Positions 47,172 through 59,600 of a DNA stretch of 64,000 nt are shown here, one piece after another; the first letter of the stretch is position 1; each line of letters begins with the position of its first letter. The notes beneath the pieces are model-generated. The model made no database searches, had not been told where the DNA came from, and saw only the letters and a program-made list of their open reading frames with translations. The stretch covers positions 620,001 to 684,000 of the forward strand of contig NC_025263.1 of the NCBI RefSeq assembly GCF_000740895.1, written 5' to 3'. Origin of the DNA: Theileria orientalis strain Shintoku (Eukaryota; Apicomplexa; Aconoidasida; Piroplasmida; Theileriidae). Made by a program: the position numbers and the translations under genes.

Positions 47172-47719
47172 TTTTAGGGTTGAAATTGACAGTAAAATCA
47201 AAACTTAAATTGTTCATTTGAAAGCGTATGTTATACCTAGTATGGGATCAAACAAAAAAGGGTGTAACATGAATTGATCAAAACGTACAACAACGTAAAT
47301 ATAAAAATAAATATAGGATAAAATCTGGAGAACAGTTTGTGATAATACTGGGGTCAGTATATAAATATCAAACATATGAATGAATAAGAATATGTAAAAA
47401 ATAGATAACATATAAAAATATATAAATTAAAATAATATGAATGGAAGGCTAAAAAAATATTCAAGTTTCAAAAAAATGTGTATAAACCATCCTTAAGGAG
47501 TTTATTCACGATTTAAATTAGAATTTAATTTAATATTAAATGATTTATTTATAGTTAATAGAGATGAGTTGGTATGAAAATTTCGATAAAATGTATTGTT
47601 AAAAATAAACTGGTTTCGTTTAGTGTATTTAACATGACCCCATCCATGGAATCTAGCAATAATTTACGCAATACAATTGGTAATTACACATTTGGTGTAT
47701 TTGTATGATCTAAACACCT
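47172..47719. other. Divergent AT-rich intergenic region MRE11/IDH
   Basis: About 550 bp between the start codons of MRE11 (minus) and IDH (plus). Very AT-rich and without supported frame; presumed promoters of both genes. Confidence 0.5.
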
Positions 47720-49528
47720 ATGTATTTGTCTCGTAACATTAAAGCTGGGGCCAAATTTTTATCATTACAAAGATCATTTGTAACTCTTGGCTATGCTATA
47801 AACTGGTTTGCCAGAAATGACCTAAACCTGAGTAAATATAATAGTACACATTTGTTTTCTACCTCAGCTTCTAATAAGATGAACTTGAAAAATAAGATTG
47901 TTGTCAAGAATCCCGTCGTCGAAATGGACGGAGACGAGATGACAAGAATCATGTGGGATAAGGTCAAGAGCAAGGTAAGACTCCATACACCTCACGCCTA
48001 TCTCTCCAAGTCTTGACGTTTTTACTTATTTGATTGTAGTTGGTTCTCCCATACGTTAACCTTGACCTGAAATATTATGATTTGTCGATACAGAACAGGG
48101 ATGCAACTGATGACAAGGTAGCTTTCAGCGATTGAAGCTCAAACATATACTGAATATATATCGCATAACCGCAATATTAGGTTACATTGGACGCTGCAGC
48201 CGCCATTCAGAAATATGGCGTCGGAGTAAAATGTGCGACGATCACACCAGATGAAGCAAGAGTAGAAGGTACACATTTAAGTATTTGCCAGTTATTAAAC
48301 TATGTTAGCGTACATGTTGTAAGTAAAATGGTTAATGCTGACGACCTTTAGAATTTAACCTGAAGCGTATGTATAAATCGCCAAACGGAACAATAAGGAA
48401 TATTTTGGACGGGACGGTTTTTAGAGTGCCAATTCTGACGAAAACGGTCCCCTTGTTGGTACCAGGCTGGAAGAAGCCCATAGTAATTGGGAGACATGCC
48501 TTTGGAGACCAGTACAACTCGCAGGATTTCGTGGTACCGGGGCCAGGGAAACTAGAATTAAAATTCACTCCATCAGGTATTTGAAGTTATCATGCGTGCG
48601 TGTGGCAATGCTTAAAAAACAACATAAAATTCTAATTTGCAGAGGGTGGAGAGGCGAAAAACGTAGTTGTTCACGATTTTAAGGGCCCTGGCGTTGCGAT
48701 TGGAATGTTCAACCTCGACAAGTCGATATTGGGCTTCGCGAGGGCCTCGTTCAACTACGCGCTGAGCCAGAACATGCCGCTCTACTTTTCGAGCAAGAAC
48801 ACAATACTAAAGTCGTACGACGGACGATTCAAGGACCTGTTCCAGAAGGTGTACGAGGAGGAGTTTAAGACGAAGTTCGAGGAGAAGGGACTGTGGTACC
48901 AGCACAGGCTGATCGACGACATGGTGGCCTTCGCGCTGAAGACGGAGGGCGGCTTCGTGTGGGCGTGCAAAAACTACGACGGAGACGTGCAGTCGGACAT
49001 TGTGGCACAGGCGTAAGTTCTGAGCAGAAACAACGAATGCGTAGATACGGGTCTTTGGGGCTAATGTCCTCAGTGCTGTTCTCTTCCGACGGAAAGTGCT
49101 TTCTCTCCGAGGCCGCACACGGCACGGTGACGCGCCACTACCGCATGTATCAGAAGGTTAGTGCGTCCGCCAAGAAGCGTATAGGCACTTTATAGCCGTA
49201 TTTATACACATGTGTTTCGTAGTTCATAGTCCTATTAAATAACAAGCAGTGTGTAATCTCATAATTGTTATAGGGTCTCGTCACGAGCACTAACCCAGTG
49301 GCCATCATCGTTGCCTGGGCCAAGGCGCTGGAGAGGAGAGGCGTGTTGGATGGCAACGACGCGTTGGTGGAGTTCGCGAGGAAGCTGGAGAAGTCGACGG
49401 TGGACGCGATCGACGCGGGCTTCGTGACCAAGGACCTCGCGCTTGCCAAAAACCCCAAGGCGACCGAGGGTGACTTTTTGAGCACCGACGCATACATCGA
49501 CAAGGTCGTGGAGTTTTTAAACAAGTAG
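47720..49528 (+). CDS. IDH2: NADP-dependent isocitrate dehydrogenase, mitochondrial
   Basis: Oxidises isocitrate to 2-oxoglutarate with NADP. Exons 47720-47974, 48040-48117, 48181-48268, 48352-48576, 48643-49012, 49045-49156 and 49274-49528 give 460 residues. The first ~50 residues are a mitochondrial presequence ([16 protein letters not shown]); a second Met ([10 protein letters not shown]) could give a shorter form. Catalytic blocks: [73 protein letters not shown] and [17 protein letters not shown], then [16 protein letters not shown]. Complete, with no missing active-site residue seen. Coding G+C increases toward the 3' end. Confidence 0.97.
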
Positions 49529-49783
49529 ATCTTCAATGATTGTATTGATTGTTGTTCGTTAATTATGTGTTGTTTATGTGTTTTCTGTGTTCATTCATGT
49601 TTATATGTGTTGTTATATTAGTGTGTATGTATACATGAGTGTATAGTAGTAGGCATGTATGCGTGTAAGTATGATAGTATGTATATAAGTGGTTATACAT
49701 ATACATAACATAGATACACACTAACACATAACATACAAATACATACACTAACACATACAAATACTAGTTGTTAGCGCTTGTCA

Positions 49784-51709
49784 CTACTGCGGCTCCGGCG
49801 GCCTCACTATGTTCCTCCAGGACTCGGGGAAGTGGGCGAGCAGGTACGCGTACTCCTTGAAGGAGCGCGTCGCGCCGATCAGGCGCTCGATCTCCACGAG
49901 GTCGAACTCCGCGTCCAGGCGGTTCAGCGCCTCCAGCAGCCTCGAGAGCGCCTGCAAGGTGTCGGTCTTCCTGTGCGCCCTCGCAATGTAGCGCTCCTCC
50001 TTCTCAAACTTGGGCCGCAGCTCACGCGCCACACCCGCACCATATTCCGACTCTGTGGGCAGAAGGCGCAGGTGCATCAGCGCCGAGGCCAAAAAGGTCA
50101 CGTCCCTCGGCGAGAACGCGCCCGACCTCGACAGAACGCAGAGGCACGTCTTCTCCAGCAGCGCGTTGAGCTGCTTCGCCTCCTTGTCGCTCGCGATCGG
50201 GTAGTACGCTGCGACCTGCGCGAGCCTCGCCAGACAACTCGGCCCGAACTTCGGCACGTTCTGCGCCACGTGCGGCAGCAGGTCCCCGAGCACCTCGTTC
50301 AGCAGGTCGAGCCTTGCGAGCGACCAGAGGCACCTGCTCAGGTGCCTGTGGTAGATGTTCGCCACCTTCAGCGGGTTCCTCAGGTCCCGCAGCAGGCGCT
50401 CCACGAACTCGTCGTGCCTTATTCTCAGCCTGCACAGGCTCGCGAGGTTGCTTATGGTGTTCACCAGCGACGTCGACTCGTACAGCCTCATTATGTTCGC
50501 CATCAGTATCGAGATCACTGGGAAGTCCATGGTGGTTCCGTCTCTTTCCGTCCTCTGCGCCAGAACTGCCAGCAGGTCCGTCAGCTCGTCCGCGTCGAAC
50601 GACTTTAACTCGTATTCGAGCTGCGGCAGTATTCTATTTTCGCAGAACGACACCATTCTCTCCACTAAACTTGCCATCTTCTTGTCCCTGTGGCTTTTAA
50701 CCAGGTAACTCCACGGCCTCATCGGCGACGTCTTATACAGGTCGTGGTACTCGTTACGATCAATCTTAAACAGGTCTTTATTCATAAAACTCAGACTCGA
50801 ACTGTCCCTTTTAACATCTGCATCTTCTCCTAATCCTTCACTCTTAGTTGTGTAATCCACACTTGAGCCACTGGCGTTTGTGTGTGCGCTCGAATCCACG
50901 TTAGAGTCTGCACCACTTGGCTGTTTATCATCACCTAAATCATCCTTTCTTAGTCTTGTATCGCTAGCGGTCCCAATTCTAACGCTGTCACCATCACTGT
51001 CAGTGCTGCCTGTGTTACTGCTACTGCTCCCGTTGAGTCTTTGTGTGTGTTTTATTATCTTCGCGACGCTTCTGCAAATTCCCAGCCTGTTGAGCGAGTT
51101 AATGCTGTTGAACACGTGCGGCACCTCCAGCCTCGATATTATGTCGTCGTACACTGCTATTGACCTCACTCCTTGCAGCTGAAAGCACGTGTTCAACAGC
51201 TGTATGCAGTCCACTGCTGTGTAGTCCACCATTCTGTATCTGAAGCTTTCTATTAGTGCGTCCTCGATGCTTCTCTGCCTTATGAAGTGCGGCAGCTTCG
51301 AGTACGCTATTCCTATTTGCAACACCACTTCCGGCGGGAACTTCATGCAGTTGTACGCCACGTTGTGCTCCAGGTGCGGCAGCAGCGTCTCCTTTATGAA
51401 GTTCTTCGGTATTGGCTTCCTCAGAACCACCGCCCTGGCCTGTGCGTCTGATACCTCCTTCGCGCCATCCTTGTGTTCATCCAAACCATCTTTGTTCACA
51501 CCTTTATGTTCCACTGATTCCTTCGATGCCTTCTTTGACACTTTACTTGATTTTTTCTTCACGTTTTTATCAAGGGGCCCCAAAGGAGCAAAATCCACTG
51601 ACTGCCTCGTTGTATCTGATGTTGTTTGATTCAATGAAGAGATCCTTCTGCAATTATTTCTAATTATATTGTGGCCTTTTTCTCCAGTTATTATTGATAA
51701 GAATCTCAT
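49784..51709 (-). CDS. Helical-repeat (HPR/RAP-like) mitochondrial protein
   Basis: Single exon, 641 residues. N terminus Arg/Ser-rich (RFLSIITGEKGHNIIRNNCR), a likely mitochondrial presequence. Two disordered charged spacers (around 35-75 and 215-300) separate helical repeats of about 37 residues of the form LxxLLxxxAxLxxR: FDADELTDLLAVLAQR, TISNLASLCRLRIRHDEF, LSRCLWSLARLDLLNEVL, LARLAQVAAYYP, LASALMHLRLLP. This pattern belongs to the heptatricopeptide-repeat and FASTK-RAP type RNA-binding proteins of apicomplexan mitochondria, which handle fragmented rRNA. No RAP domain at the C terminus is visible. The 3' half is GC-rich. Function inferred. Confidence 0.65.
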   Translation of the reverse strand: MRFLSIITGEKGHNIIRNNCRRISSLNQTTSDTTRQSVDFAPLGPLDKNVKKKSSKVSKKASKESVEHKGVNKDGLDEHKDGAKEVSDAQARAVVLRKPIPKNFIKETLLPHLEHNVAYNCMKFPPEVVLQIGIAYSKLPHFIRQRSIEDALIESFRYRMVDYTAVDCIQLLNTCFQLQGVRSIAVYDDIISRLEVPHVFNSINSLNRLGICRSVAKIIKHTQRLNGSSSSNTGSTDSDGDSVRIGTASDTRLRKDDLGDDKQPSGADSNVDSSAHTNASGSSVDYTTKSEGLGEDADVKRDSSSLSFMNKDLFKIDRNEYHDLYKTSPMRPWSYLVKSHRDKKMASLVERMVSFCENRILPQLEYELKSFDADELTDLLAVLAQRTERDGTTMDFPVISILMANIMRLYESTSLVNTISNLASLCRLRIRHDEFVERLLRDLRNPLKVANIYHRHLSRCLWSLARLDLLNEVLGDLLPHVAQNVPKFGPSCLARLAQVAAYYPIASDKEAKQLNALLEKTCLCVLSRSGAFSPRDVTFLASALMHLRLLPTESEYGAGVARELRPKFEKEERYIARAHRKTDTLQALSRLLEALNRLDAEFDLVEIERLIGATRSFKEYAYLLAHFPESWRNIVRPPEPQ

Positions 51710-52115
51710 TGTAATATGTTCTTTTTATATATTCTATTCAAAATGCTAAACACAAATACAAAATCCCATTGATACAATGCAAACAAACTCATTAATACAA
51801 TACACATCTATTTAATTATATTATTTTTCACCAACACTCATTGTATAATTGGTTTATAGGCCTATTATCATGGAATCCCATACAATCAAATATGGTTTAT
51901 AACTGTAATCAAACTTATTTGTTTTATTAAAAAATGAAACAATAGATTATAAATTTTCTGAATATACATATTATACGATAAAAACAAATCATTCATTTGT
52001 GATTCCTCATTATCTATTCATAAATTGGGTGACTAACCGAATTTTATCTACTGGCCATCTATTTAATACACAACCACTTATATTACATAAAAGTATAATG
52101 CACATTCATTAAAAT
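51710..52115. other. Intergenic region, very AT-rich
   Basis: About 400 bp between the proteasome beta3 stop and the HPR-like start (both minus strand). No frame or motif of note. Confidence 0.4.
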
Positions 52116-52910
52116 TTAATCCATTCTCGTTTTAAGTGATCTTGATACCACTTTATCTGGAGTAATTACATGGACCTCTGCACCCCAACCCGAAAGACAA
52201 TCTCTATCAATTCCTGCCATTAAACACTGGGAAATCGTCTCAAACAGTTCATCTGCGTTCTATAAATCAATATATAATACAATTTTATTTAAACTAACCA
52301 ATCCTGGTCTAAACAGGGCTTCACAAACACCATACAGTTGTTCTGAGCACGTGCCGACGACCACAAAGTCCGTGGGTGTACAGGGTGCTCCAACCAGATC
52401 GAAACACGTAATATATGGTTCATTCTTTGAATCCAGTCCAGCAATGACGGAATCCACGAACCATGGGCCGAACCTCTTGGAATACAGCATTGTTCCTACC
52501 ATATTAGATAGCGTTTTTACGTTCATCTGCTTTTCTCCTCTCATTTGATACATGTTTACTTTAAACATAATTTCATCTTTCCTAAGTGTTTTTATTAGTT
52601 TCACCTGGTCATCTTACAGTGTTTGTATGTCAGTGGCCAATCCTGAGGCTGCGAAGAAGCAATTATCCGTCACCTTGAACGCTTTTGGAAAGTTTGAGCC
52701 GACTGTGATTTGTTGGTTAAAGCCCAGTCTCTTGTCACATGCGATAGCTACACATCCTTCTCCCATCATTGCCACGACGGCTCCTCCGTTGTAGTATGTA
52801 ATATCACCCTTGAAATATATGTCAATTTAGATTAATTATACTATTTAATCCTCTTTATTATATATTTAATCATACTTAACTTAATTTACTTATATCCATA
52901 TACTTACCAT
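52116..52910 (-). CDS. PSMB3: 20S proteasome subunit beta type 3
   Basis: Structural, non-catalytic beta3 subunit of the 20S proteasome. Exons 52910-52908, 52808-52618, 52581-52299 and 52259-52116 give 206 residues, the family length. The first exon is just the ATG; the second begins GDITYYNGGAVVAM, the normal beta3 start. No Thr is exposed by processing, as expected. Further blocks: CVAIACDKRLGFN, SGLATDIQTLKDEIMFKVNM, LYSKRFGPWFVDSVIAGLD, DFVVVGTCSEQLYGVCEALF and the C-terminal KVVSRTLKTRMD. The 36-nt second intron contains an in-frame stop, so retention would truncate the protein. Confidence 0.95.
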
Positions 52911-53194
52911 GTTATAGAATATCAATAAATTATTCTTAAATTATTATTAATCACAAATAACTTAAAAACATCCCAAAATACTTGTTACACTAATTTGTTA
53001 TTCTATTAATAAATATTTTTCTTATTTTAAACAACACTATGTTGTTATGGGAATCGGGTGTTATTGGTGTAAGTTAACCTTAAATATTCAGTTCATTTTG
53101 GATTCTACTTCTTTTTAAATTTCAAATCTCACAAATATAATCATGTTTATCAAATACTGTTTATGTGTATAAAAAATTACAAATTAAACAAAAT

Positions 53195-54061
53195 TTAGTT
53201 ACTGGCATTCGATCTTAGTCTTTTAATCAACTTACTGTCCTCCTGAGCTAATTTTTCCAGCTTTTCGATTGTTTTATTCCGATTTGTTATCACATCATTC
53301 TTTTCCTACACATTTTATCAGTTATTGTTAATTTATATTATCTGTACTATGAACATTTAACTACTGTTGCTCACCTTAAGTGTTGATTCCAACTCATATA
53401 TTTCCGAATCTTTAGACGATATTTGTTCTTTGAGGGCCATAATTTGATTGTGTAACTTCGTGTTGTTTCTTTTAAGTGTCAGTTCATCCTTCTTGAGCTT
53501 CGTGATTTCGTTTTCCTTATCAGAAACAGTTTTTTTAAAATCCTCGATTATCAACTCCTTCTTGTATAGCATATCCTCCAGTGTTTTAATCTCTGATAAC
53601 CATCTGTCAAAATTCTGTATTCTCATTTCCGTCAGTTGACACGTCAGCTGGTCGCATCTTTTACATATTTTTTCATCATTTGAGACAGACTTCTAAATAA
53701 ATTATTATATTGCTGAATAAATACAACATATTTATTATATTCCTGTATAACTATTTAAAAAAATTTGCTTCTGTTATTTGAACAGAACGCTAAATATGTA
53801 AACACAGTAAAAACTTACATCATCCGATTCATTATCGCTGTTTAAATAGTAATCGTTTTTAAAACTGTTCGGTAACTTTTCGCTAAAGCGGTCGTTTGAC
53901 TTAGGAAGGTTTGTGTTTAACTGTAACGAATCACAGGTTGACAAAGACGATTCCGATGTATTACAACAGAGTGTATTGTTAGAAAGATCATATTTAGGCA
54001 TCCTTTTAGCGGCCAACCTAGGAGATAACCTCCTTTTTTTATCAGTTTTTTTACACGTCAT
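53195..54061 (-). CDS. Coiled-coil protein of unknown function
   Basis: Exons 54061-53819, 53692-53375 and 53305-53195 give 223 residues in frame. The N-terminal 85 residues are Ser/Asn-rich with a basic start (KKTDKKRRLSPRLAAKR). A CxxC-type pair occurs in ICKRCDQLTC. From about residue 100 to the end the protein is a continuous heptad-bearing coiled coil (LEDMLYKKELIIEDFKKTV, ITKLKKDELTLKRNNTKL, IEKLEKLAQEDSKLIKRL). The basic head with Cys pair may suggest a nuclear or kinetochore/centrosome part, but I do not recognise it. Confidence 0.7.
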
Positions 54062-54900
54062 TAGATAATGTTAAAACAAACGTTGTAATAATAAAACAAT
54101 TATACTATTTACAAAAACAGATCCATAAAAGGCAATACAAATATTTTATAATTAACTAATTGTTAAAACATGTAAAATAAATATAATTAATGAAATGTAC
54201 TGGAATCTGTGGTGGGAAAACAAAGCTATAAATAATCAAAGAAATAGTAATAAATAATAAAAATGTGATAAAAGAGAAATAAATTAAAGAATGAAAAGAG
54301 TAATATTAAAGTGTAAAAGTAGAAAGGGTAGTAAGAATAAAGAATATTAGAAATTTATATATATGATTAAATAACAATTAAAATTTCAAAATAGAATAAA
54401 AAATGTGTAGTAAAATGTGTGATAATAAAATAACAGTAATATACAAAATTTTATGGAAGGTTGCAACAGAAAGCAGCAGAAATTATTTGACGGCCTGGAT
54501 TGGAATATAAATAGTAATAATAGGCCCAGATGCCTTAAAATTTTGGTATAATTTAATTAGAACCATTATTGCTCTAAAAACATGCAAAAAATATGAGTCT
54601 ATAAGGGATAGTGTGTAGTTGGTTGGGTAAAAGTCCCAAATTATTCACCAAGTAGTTGAGAAATCCCATGTTATGAACGTCTTGACACTGAAGTTTAATT
54701 TTGGCTTTAAAATTAGCCCGAGAAACGGTCTGGAACCAGCAATTTATTTGTGTGAGGTATTGCTCGATAATTCAACCCCACTCCAAAATATCTTTACGTT
54801 CACAGTATATTATCAAGATCCCAAGCCACGACTTTTCAAAGCTCAACGTAATTTTTTATTAACACGCTCTAGAATTTTCTGAACTATATAGAACATAAAG
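54062..54900. other. Divergent AT-rich intergenic region, 0.84 kb
   Basis: Very A+T-rich plus-strand sequence with purine-rich AAATAATAAAAATG-like stretches (54180-54440). A frame at 54673-54882 lacks splice or family support. Presumed promoter region of the coiled-coil (minus) and TMEM14-like (plus) genes. Confidence 0.45.
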
Positions 54901-55379
54901 ATGGCCTGCTTAATCGTTTTGCCAGCAGCTATTAGCTCTATCTTCTTCTTCATCGCCGGAATCACTGCATTCATCAGAAAGCACTCGCAAAAATCCCTGA
55001 TTCCAGCTTCAATCTTGGCCGGAGCGTTTAGCGGTATGTTTACAGATTTAATTAATAATTTTTAGCTGCCGTTTATGTTATGGTGATAAAGCCTTATGAG
55101 TTCATTGGATACATCATTGCAATTATCACCTCCATTATTGCCTTGATTATTGGCTCTATCATGATATTCATCGGTGGCGATAGGACGGTAAGTTCACATA
55201 GCTAAACCTATTGTACAATATGCACTCCAATACCCTTACTCACGTACCTGTAGATTTTAAGAAGAAATATTGCATTTTCCGTATATACTTGCGGCATCTT
55301 CTGTACCGCTTTCTACTACGGTATTATCATTAAGATGATTTACACCTTGCCTTCGACTATTATTTACAACAAAAACTAA
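54901..55379 (+). CDS. Small four-span membrane protein, TMEM14-like
   Basis: Exons 54901-55033, 55066-55187 and 55254-55379 give 126 residues, almost all hydrophobic. Four spans: VLPAAISSIFFFIAGITAF, PASILAGAFSAAVYVMVI, FIGYIIAIITSIIALIIGSI, then CGIFCTAFYYGIIIKMI. The loop KHSQKSLIPASILAGAF resembles the K-x-S-x-x-S-L-x-AG element of the TMEM14/UPF0136 family of small mitochondrial membrane proteins, and the length fits, but the Gly-rich motifs are weaker. The family name is tentative; a different small four-span family is possible. Confidence 0.6.
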
Positions 55380-55528
55380 AATGTCTTTTTTGTAAATATG
55401 TAGTTTGAGAATCGACTGAGCAGTAGAAATCTGCCTTAATGTATATGTGACCTCCATTATGTGTTAATTATGTTCAATGTTTTCCATTTAGCGCCTCACA
55501 TTTCACTCACTTTTCGCCGCTTCACATT

Positions 55529-56527
55529 ATGTATTATTGTCTTTTACTGGCCTCTTCCCTCCTCTCTTACTTCGCATATGTAAAAAATTCAACCTTTCTC
55601 TGGAGAATAGACGATTATCTGATTAGCAGCCAGTCTCGTGAATACACTTCGTCTCCAGACATCGGATTCGTTCTCGCTCACCCAGACGACGAATCCATGT
55701 TCTTTCTGCCCACTCTCAACGTTTTAAAGACACTCACGGACTCAAGCGACAGATTTAAGCCGCAGCTGCACTTTCTGTATTTATCAAACGGTACACCACG
55801 CTTACACGCACTTTCACTTCTACCTACCAACCTTCCACTCAATAATCTTGTTTAGGCGATTACTACAACGATGGCAGTGTTCGTGAGAGTGAGCTTGCTC
55901 AGCTGTGTGAGAAGCACAGGTACTCCTGCTCCGTCGTCGACGATTCCAACCTGAGGGACGGCACTGCCCAGTGGGACCCTGAGGCTGCACTCGAGTACAT
56001 AAGGAACTTCGTCAGCGAGAACAACATTTCAGTTTTGTTTACCTTCGACGCGAAAGGGGTTTCTGGGCACCCAAATCACGTCGGAACACACCACGCCGTA
56101 AAGTACCGTCGCTTACTATTTTAGTTTACTAGCATAGACCCTAGATTCATAGACGCGCGCCCTAGACGACAGCCACGTGGACCCGTAGACGAAATCCACG
56201 CGCACCCCTGCCTATATAACTCTGTTCTGCTGCACCGACATGTTTCTTTAGGTTGGCTTCCAAAAGCCTCAAGGGCCTCCTCGTGTTCTACTTGCAGTCT
56301 TTCAACCTGCTTTGCAAATATTCCAGCTTCCTTTCCGTTTTTCAGCTGCTCTTCAGAAGGTAACTCCTACTCTCTAATTGACCACGCTCAGACACTCCGT
56401 CGTTTCATTTTCACCTCTGGGTGTTTTCGGGAATATGCGCATTCACAGGTCGCAGCTGCGGCTCCACGTGCCCTTCTGGAGTCTCTTCTCGTCGTACAGC
56501 TACATTAACACGTACTACACCGCGTAG
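55529..56527 (+). CDS. PIG-L, GlcNAc-PI de-N-acetylase
   Basis: Zn-dependent deacetylase catalysing step two of GPI-anchor synthesis on the cytosolic face of the ER. Exons 55529-55790, 55856-56102, 56252-56359 and 56392-56527 give 250 residues (human PIGL 252). N-terminal membrane anchor YYCLLLASSLLSYFAYV. Metal/catalytic motifs are intact: IGFVLAHPDDESMFF (His51, Asp53, Asp54) and SGHPNHVGTHHAV (159-162). LTLQS-like VFYLQSFNLLCKYSSFL and the C-terminal MRIHRSQLRLHVPFW match the CHRSQLLWFRR end of the family. Works directly after the complex containing PIG-P (13281-13741). Confidence 0.92.
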
Positions 56528-56676
56528 CTGCCTAATCACACGTAATATGTATTTATGCACGTACACGTTGTCTAGCTGGTCGGCTCGGCCACCGCCTGGC
56601 GCGAGTCCAGCAATAGCAGTATCTGAGCAACTAGGAAAATAAATAGCATACACCTGCCTGATGTGTACTGGTAAAT

Positions 56677-59600
56677 TTACTGATATTTGTCGCTCGGGTC
56701 TTGTACGATTGGCAAAAGCAGCTTACTCATGTGCTGTGCCTGGTATATTGTGCTGAATGACTTAACGTCGACTGGCGCCGGTGTCTGCGTCTGCGGGTCC
56801 TGGCGAGCGGGCTCGGGTGCCGGCGTCCTCCGGTCCTGCCGCACTGACGCGGCCCTCGACTGCTCAGCGCGCCGCTCGGAGCGCGGCCTGGTCGCCGGAG
56901 TCTCGCGCTCAGGCGTGTCGCGCTCCGCGTTCGGACTCGACTTGAAGAGCGTGTCCAGGTCAGGCTGGTCGGGCAGGAGGCCCACGTTGATCAGCGCCTT
57001 CAGAAAGACCGCGTCGCACTGGTCGAGCATGTAGTTGTAGACCGCCTTCAGCTTCGAGTTGTTGTAGAGGCTGTAGTTGACCTCGTTCGGCTTCGTCGAG
57101 GCGAGCGTGGCGAGGATTCCGATGGCCGCCTCGAGCTTCTCGCGGCGCTGGCGGTACTCCTTCTTCTCCTCCTCGCCGAGGAACTCGCAGTGGCGGCGCA
57201 TGTGCGCGTTGCGGAGGCCGCGGCGCTCGTAGCAGAGGCTGCAGTAGCACTTCTTGATGATCTTCCTGTCCTCGCGCGTCTCCTTGTCCGGCACGTCCAG
57301 CCTCTCCTCGATCGCGTTATCCTTCCTCACCGAGGCCGAGAGCATGTTCATCGTGTTCGACTTGATGACGTGGTTGAAGTTGTCGATGTCGTTGGTGTTC
57401 AGCTGTGCTTGCTTGTGCTTGTGAATTCTGATTTCCAGGTCCAGCTTGACGTACTCGCTCGGGAACGGGCAGGGCGCGGGGTTTTTGTATACGTTGTGCA
57501 GCGGGAGTCTGCAGTTTTCGCAGAAGAGCAGCAGCTTGTAGGGCAGGCGCACGTTTGAGAAGTTGAGTCCTCTTCTCTTCACGCGCACGCCCACTGCCCA
57601 TTCGTCGTCTCTCTCCTCCGTCTCCTCCGCCTCCTCGCTCTTCACTCCCTTGCTCGCCTCTCTTCTCGCTCTCTCCGGCCTCTCCTGGGCCTTCGGGGGC
57701 GCGGTCGCGTTATCCTGTTCGTGTGTGGTGGTCGTACTAATGGCGGTCGACGTTGGTTTAGTGGCCGTTTGTGCTGTTGCACTCGTTGTACTGGTGGCCA
57801 GTGTTGTACTCGCTGCTGTACTGGTAGCCGGTGTTGTACTAGTGGCGGTTGTTGCAGAACCAGAAACGGTACCTGCCGCACCCGCACCACCAGCAGAAAC
57901 CGCCTCCCCGGCCGCCCGCTTTGACGGCCGCACTGACGCCTCCGACGCGTTCGCGTTGAGGATGTCGTTGTTGATTCTGGTGCTCAGCTCCTCGATCAGG
58001 TTCACCGGGAAGAGGCTCTGGTACAGCTTCCGCAGCCTGTCCTCGAGCGCCTGTTCCTGCGCCTTCATTTCGTCGATCCTGTCCTTTTCCTGCTTGTTGT
58101 GCATCGTCTTCATCCTCTTCGTCTCCTTGTAGGAGACCTGCTTGTCCTTGAGCGTGGAGATGAGCTGCGAGCGCAGCTCCTTCTGCTCCTTCTTGTGCTT
58201 GTCGCGCTCCTCGCCCGAGAGGCTGCGCTTCTTGCGCTCACTTTCGATCTTGCAGCGCGAGCAGAGGAAGAAGATCCAGTTGGTCGGGTTCGCCGCCATG
58301 CCTCTCTGCGTCAGGCTGTAGTAGTACTCGTCGCTCACGTAGTGCCTGCTGTAGTCTGGCGGGAAGCAGTCGTAGCAGAAGGAGGTTGGGCAGTTTGAGC
58401 AGTGTATCAGCAGGTTTCCGCACTGCGAGCTTTTTCTGAAGCAGAGGCAGCACTCGTGCCACCTGCAGCTCCACGTCTTCTTAATCGCCGTCAGGTTTTC
58501 GCAGACCTTGTGGTAGCTCTTCGGGCACCTGAAGCACTTGACCAGGTCTCCGTAGTCCAGCTCCACCTCCTTGTCGTCCTTGTCCTTGTACACTGCCTTG
58601 TGGTTTTTCGATTTTCCGCATAAGAAGCACTTTGACTCGTGCTTCAGTGCTCTCGTTTCCGTTCTCTTGTGCCACACTGTCGGCGTGTATATAAGCGTTG
58701 GCTTTTTCTTTTCTCTTCCGCTTCTCCACAGTAGTCCTGCCTTTTCCATTTCCATAACCATTCTTGTTCTCTTTCCGTACTTTTCCGCCCCCTTTTCCTC
58801 AGCCTTACTGTCACTGTCGTTTTCTCCTTCATTTTCTCCTTCATTTTCTCCTTCGTTTTCCGCGTTTTCCTCCATTTCCATTGCCACTGGCTCCGGCTCC
58901 GGCTTAACGTCTTCTTCGTTGATCAGGTCCTTCATTCTCACGCCTCCTCTCTTCGGCTTATTTTGCGACAGCTCATCGTCCTCCTCTTCGTCCTCCTTCA
59001 CCAGCTCTATGATCACTCTGTCCTCCTCCTCCACTTCTCCTCCCTTCGTCACTATGATGTCGTCGACCACGTCCTCCGTGTCGTCCAGGTGCTCTGGCGG
59101 AACTCTTCTCTTTCTGTCCACTATCTCCTCCAGCTTCAGGTCTACTATGCTTTCGCATTCCGTGTACTGCAGTGCTTTGTTTCCGTGCATCATCATCTTC
59201 AGGATTGCTGTGTGTGAGAGCGTTATCACCACGTCCTCTTCCTCCAGCAGCTTCCCTTCGCTCTGCGTGCTTCTCATCGCGTTCCCTTCGTTCTGCGTGT
59301 TACTCATCGCATTCCCTTCGTTCTGCGTGCTTCTCATGGCGTTCCCTTCGCTCTGCGTGTTACTCGTTCCGTTTACTCCCCTCCTATCATCATCTCCTAC
59401 CCTCCTATCATCATCATCATCATCTCCTTCTCGTATCTGCTGCGATTCCTTGTTTTTGTGCAGTATCAGCTTATCTAGTTGCAGCTTCTTTTCTCTTATT
59501 AACGCCATTCTCTCCTCCACTGTCCACTCTGATATCAGCTTCCATATGTGCACTGTTCTCTTCTGCCCTATTCTGTGTGCTCTGTCTATTGCTTGCAGGT

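Noticed and set aside
49778..50608. 276-aa plus-strand frame opposite the HPR-like gene
   Set aside because: Antisense of the GC-rich 3' half of a well-supported repeat protein; Arg/Gln/Val-rich shadow.
52582..52617. Apparent stop in proteasome beta3
   Set aside because: A 36-nt intron removes it and gives perfect alignment of the DIQTLKDEIMFKVNMY region with other beta3 subunits.
54673..54882. 69-aa frame upstream of the TMEM14-like gene
   Set aside because: No splice into the downstream gene and no recognisable protein.
57563..58132. 189-aa plus-strand frame opposite SNF2L
   Set aside because: Antisense of the Ala/Thr-rich part of the large exon; no start context or splice support.
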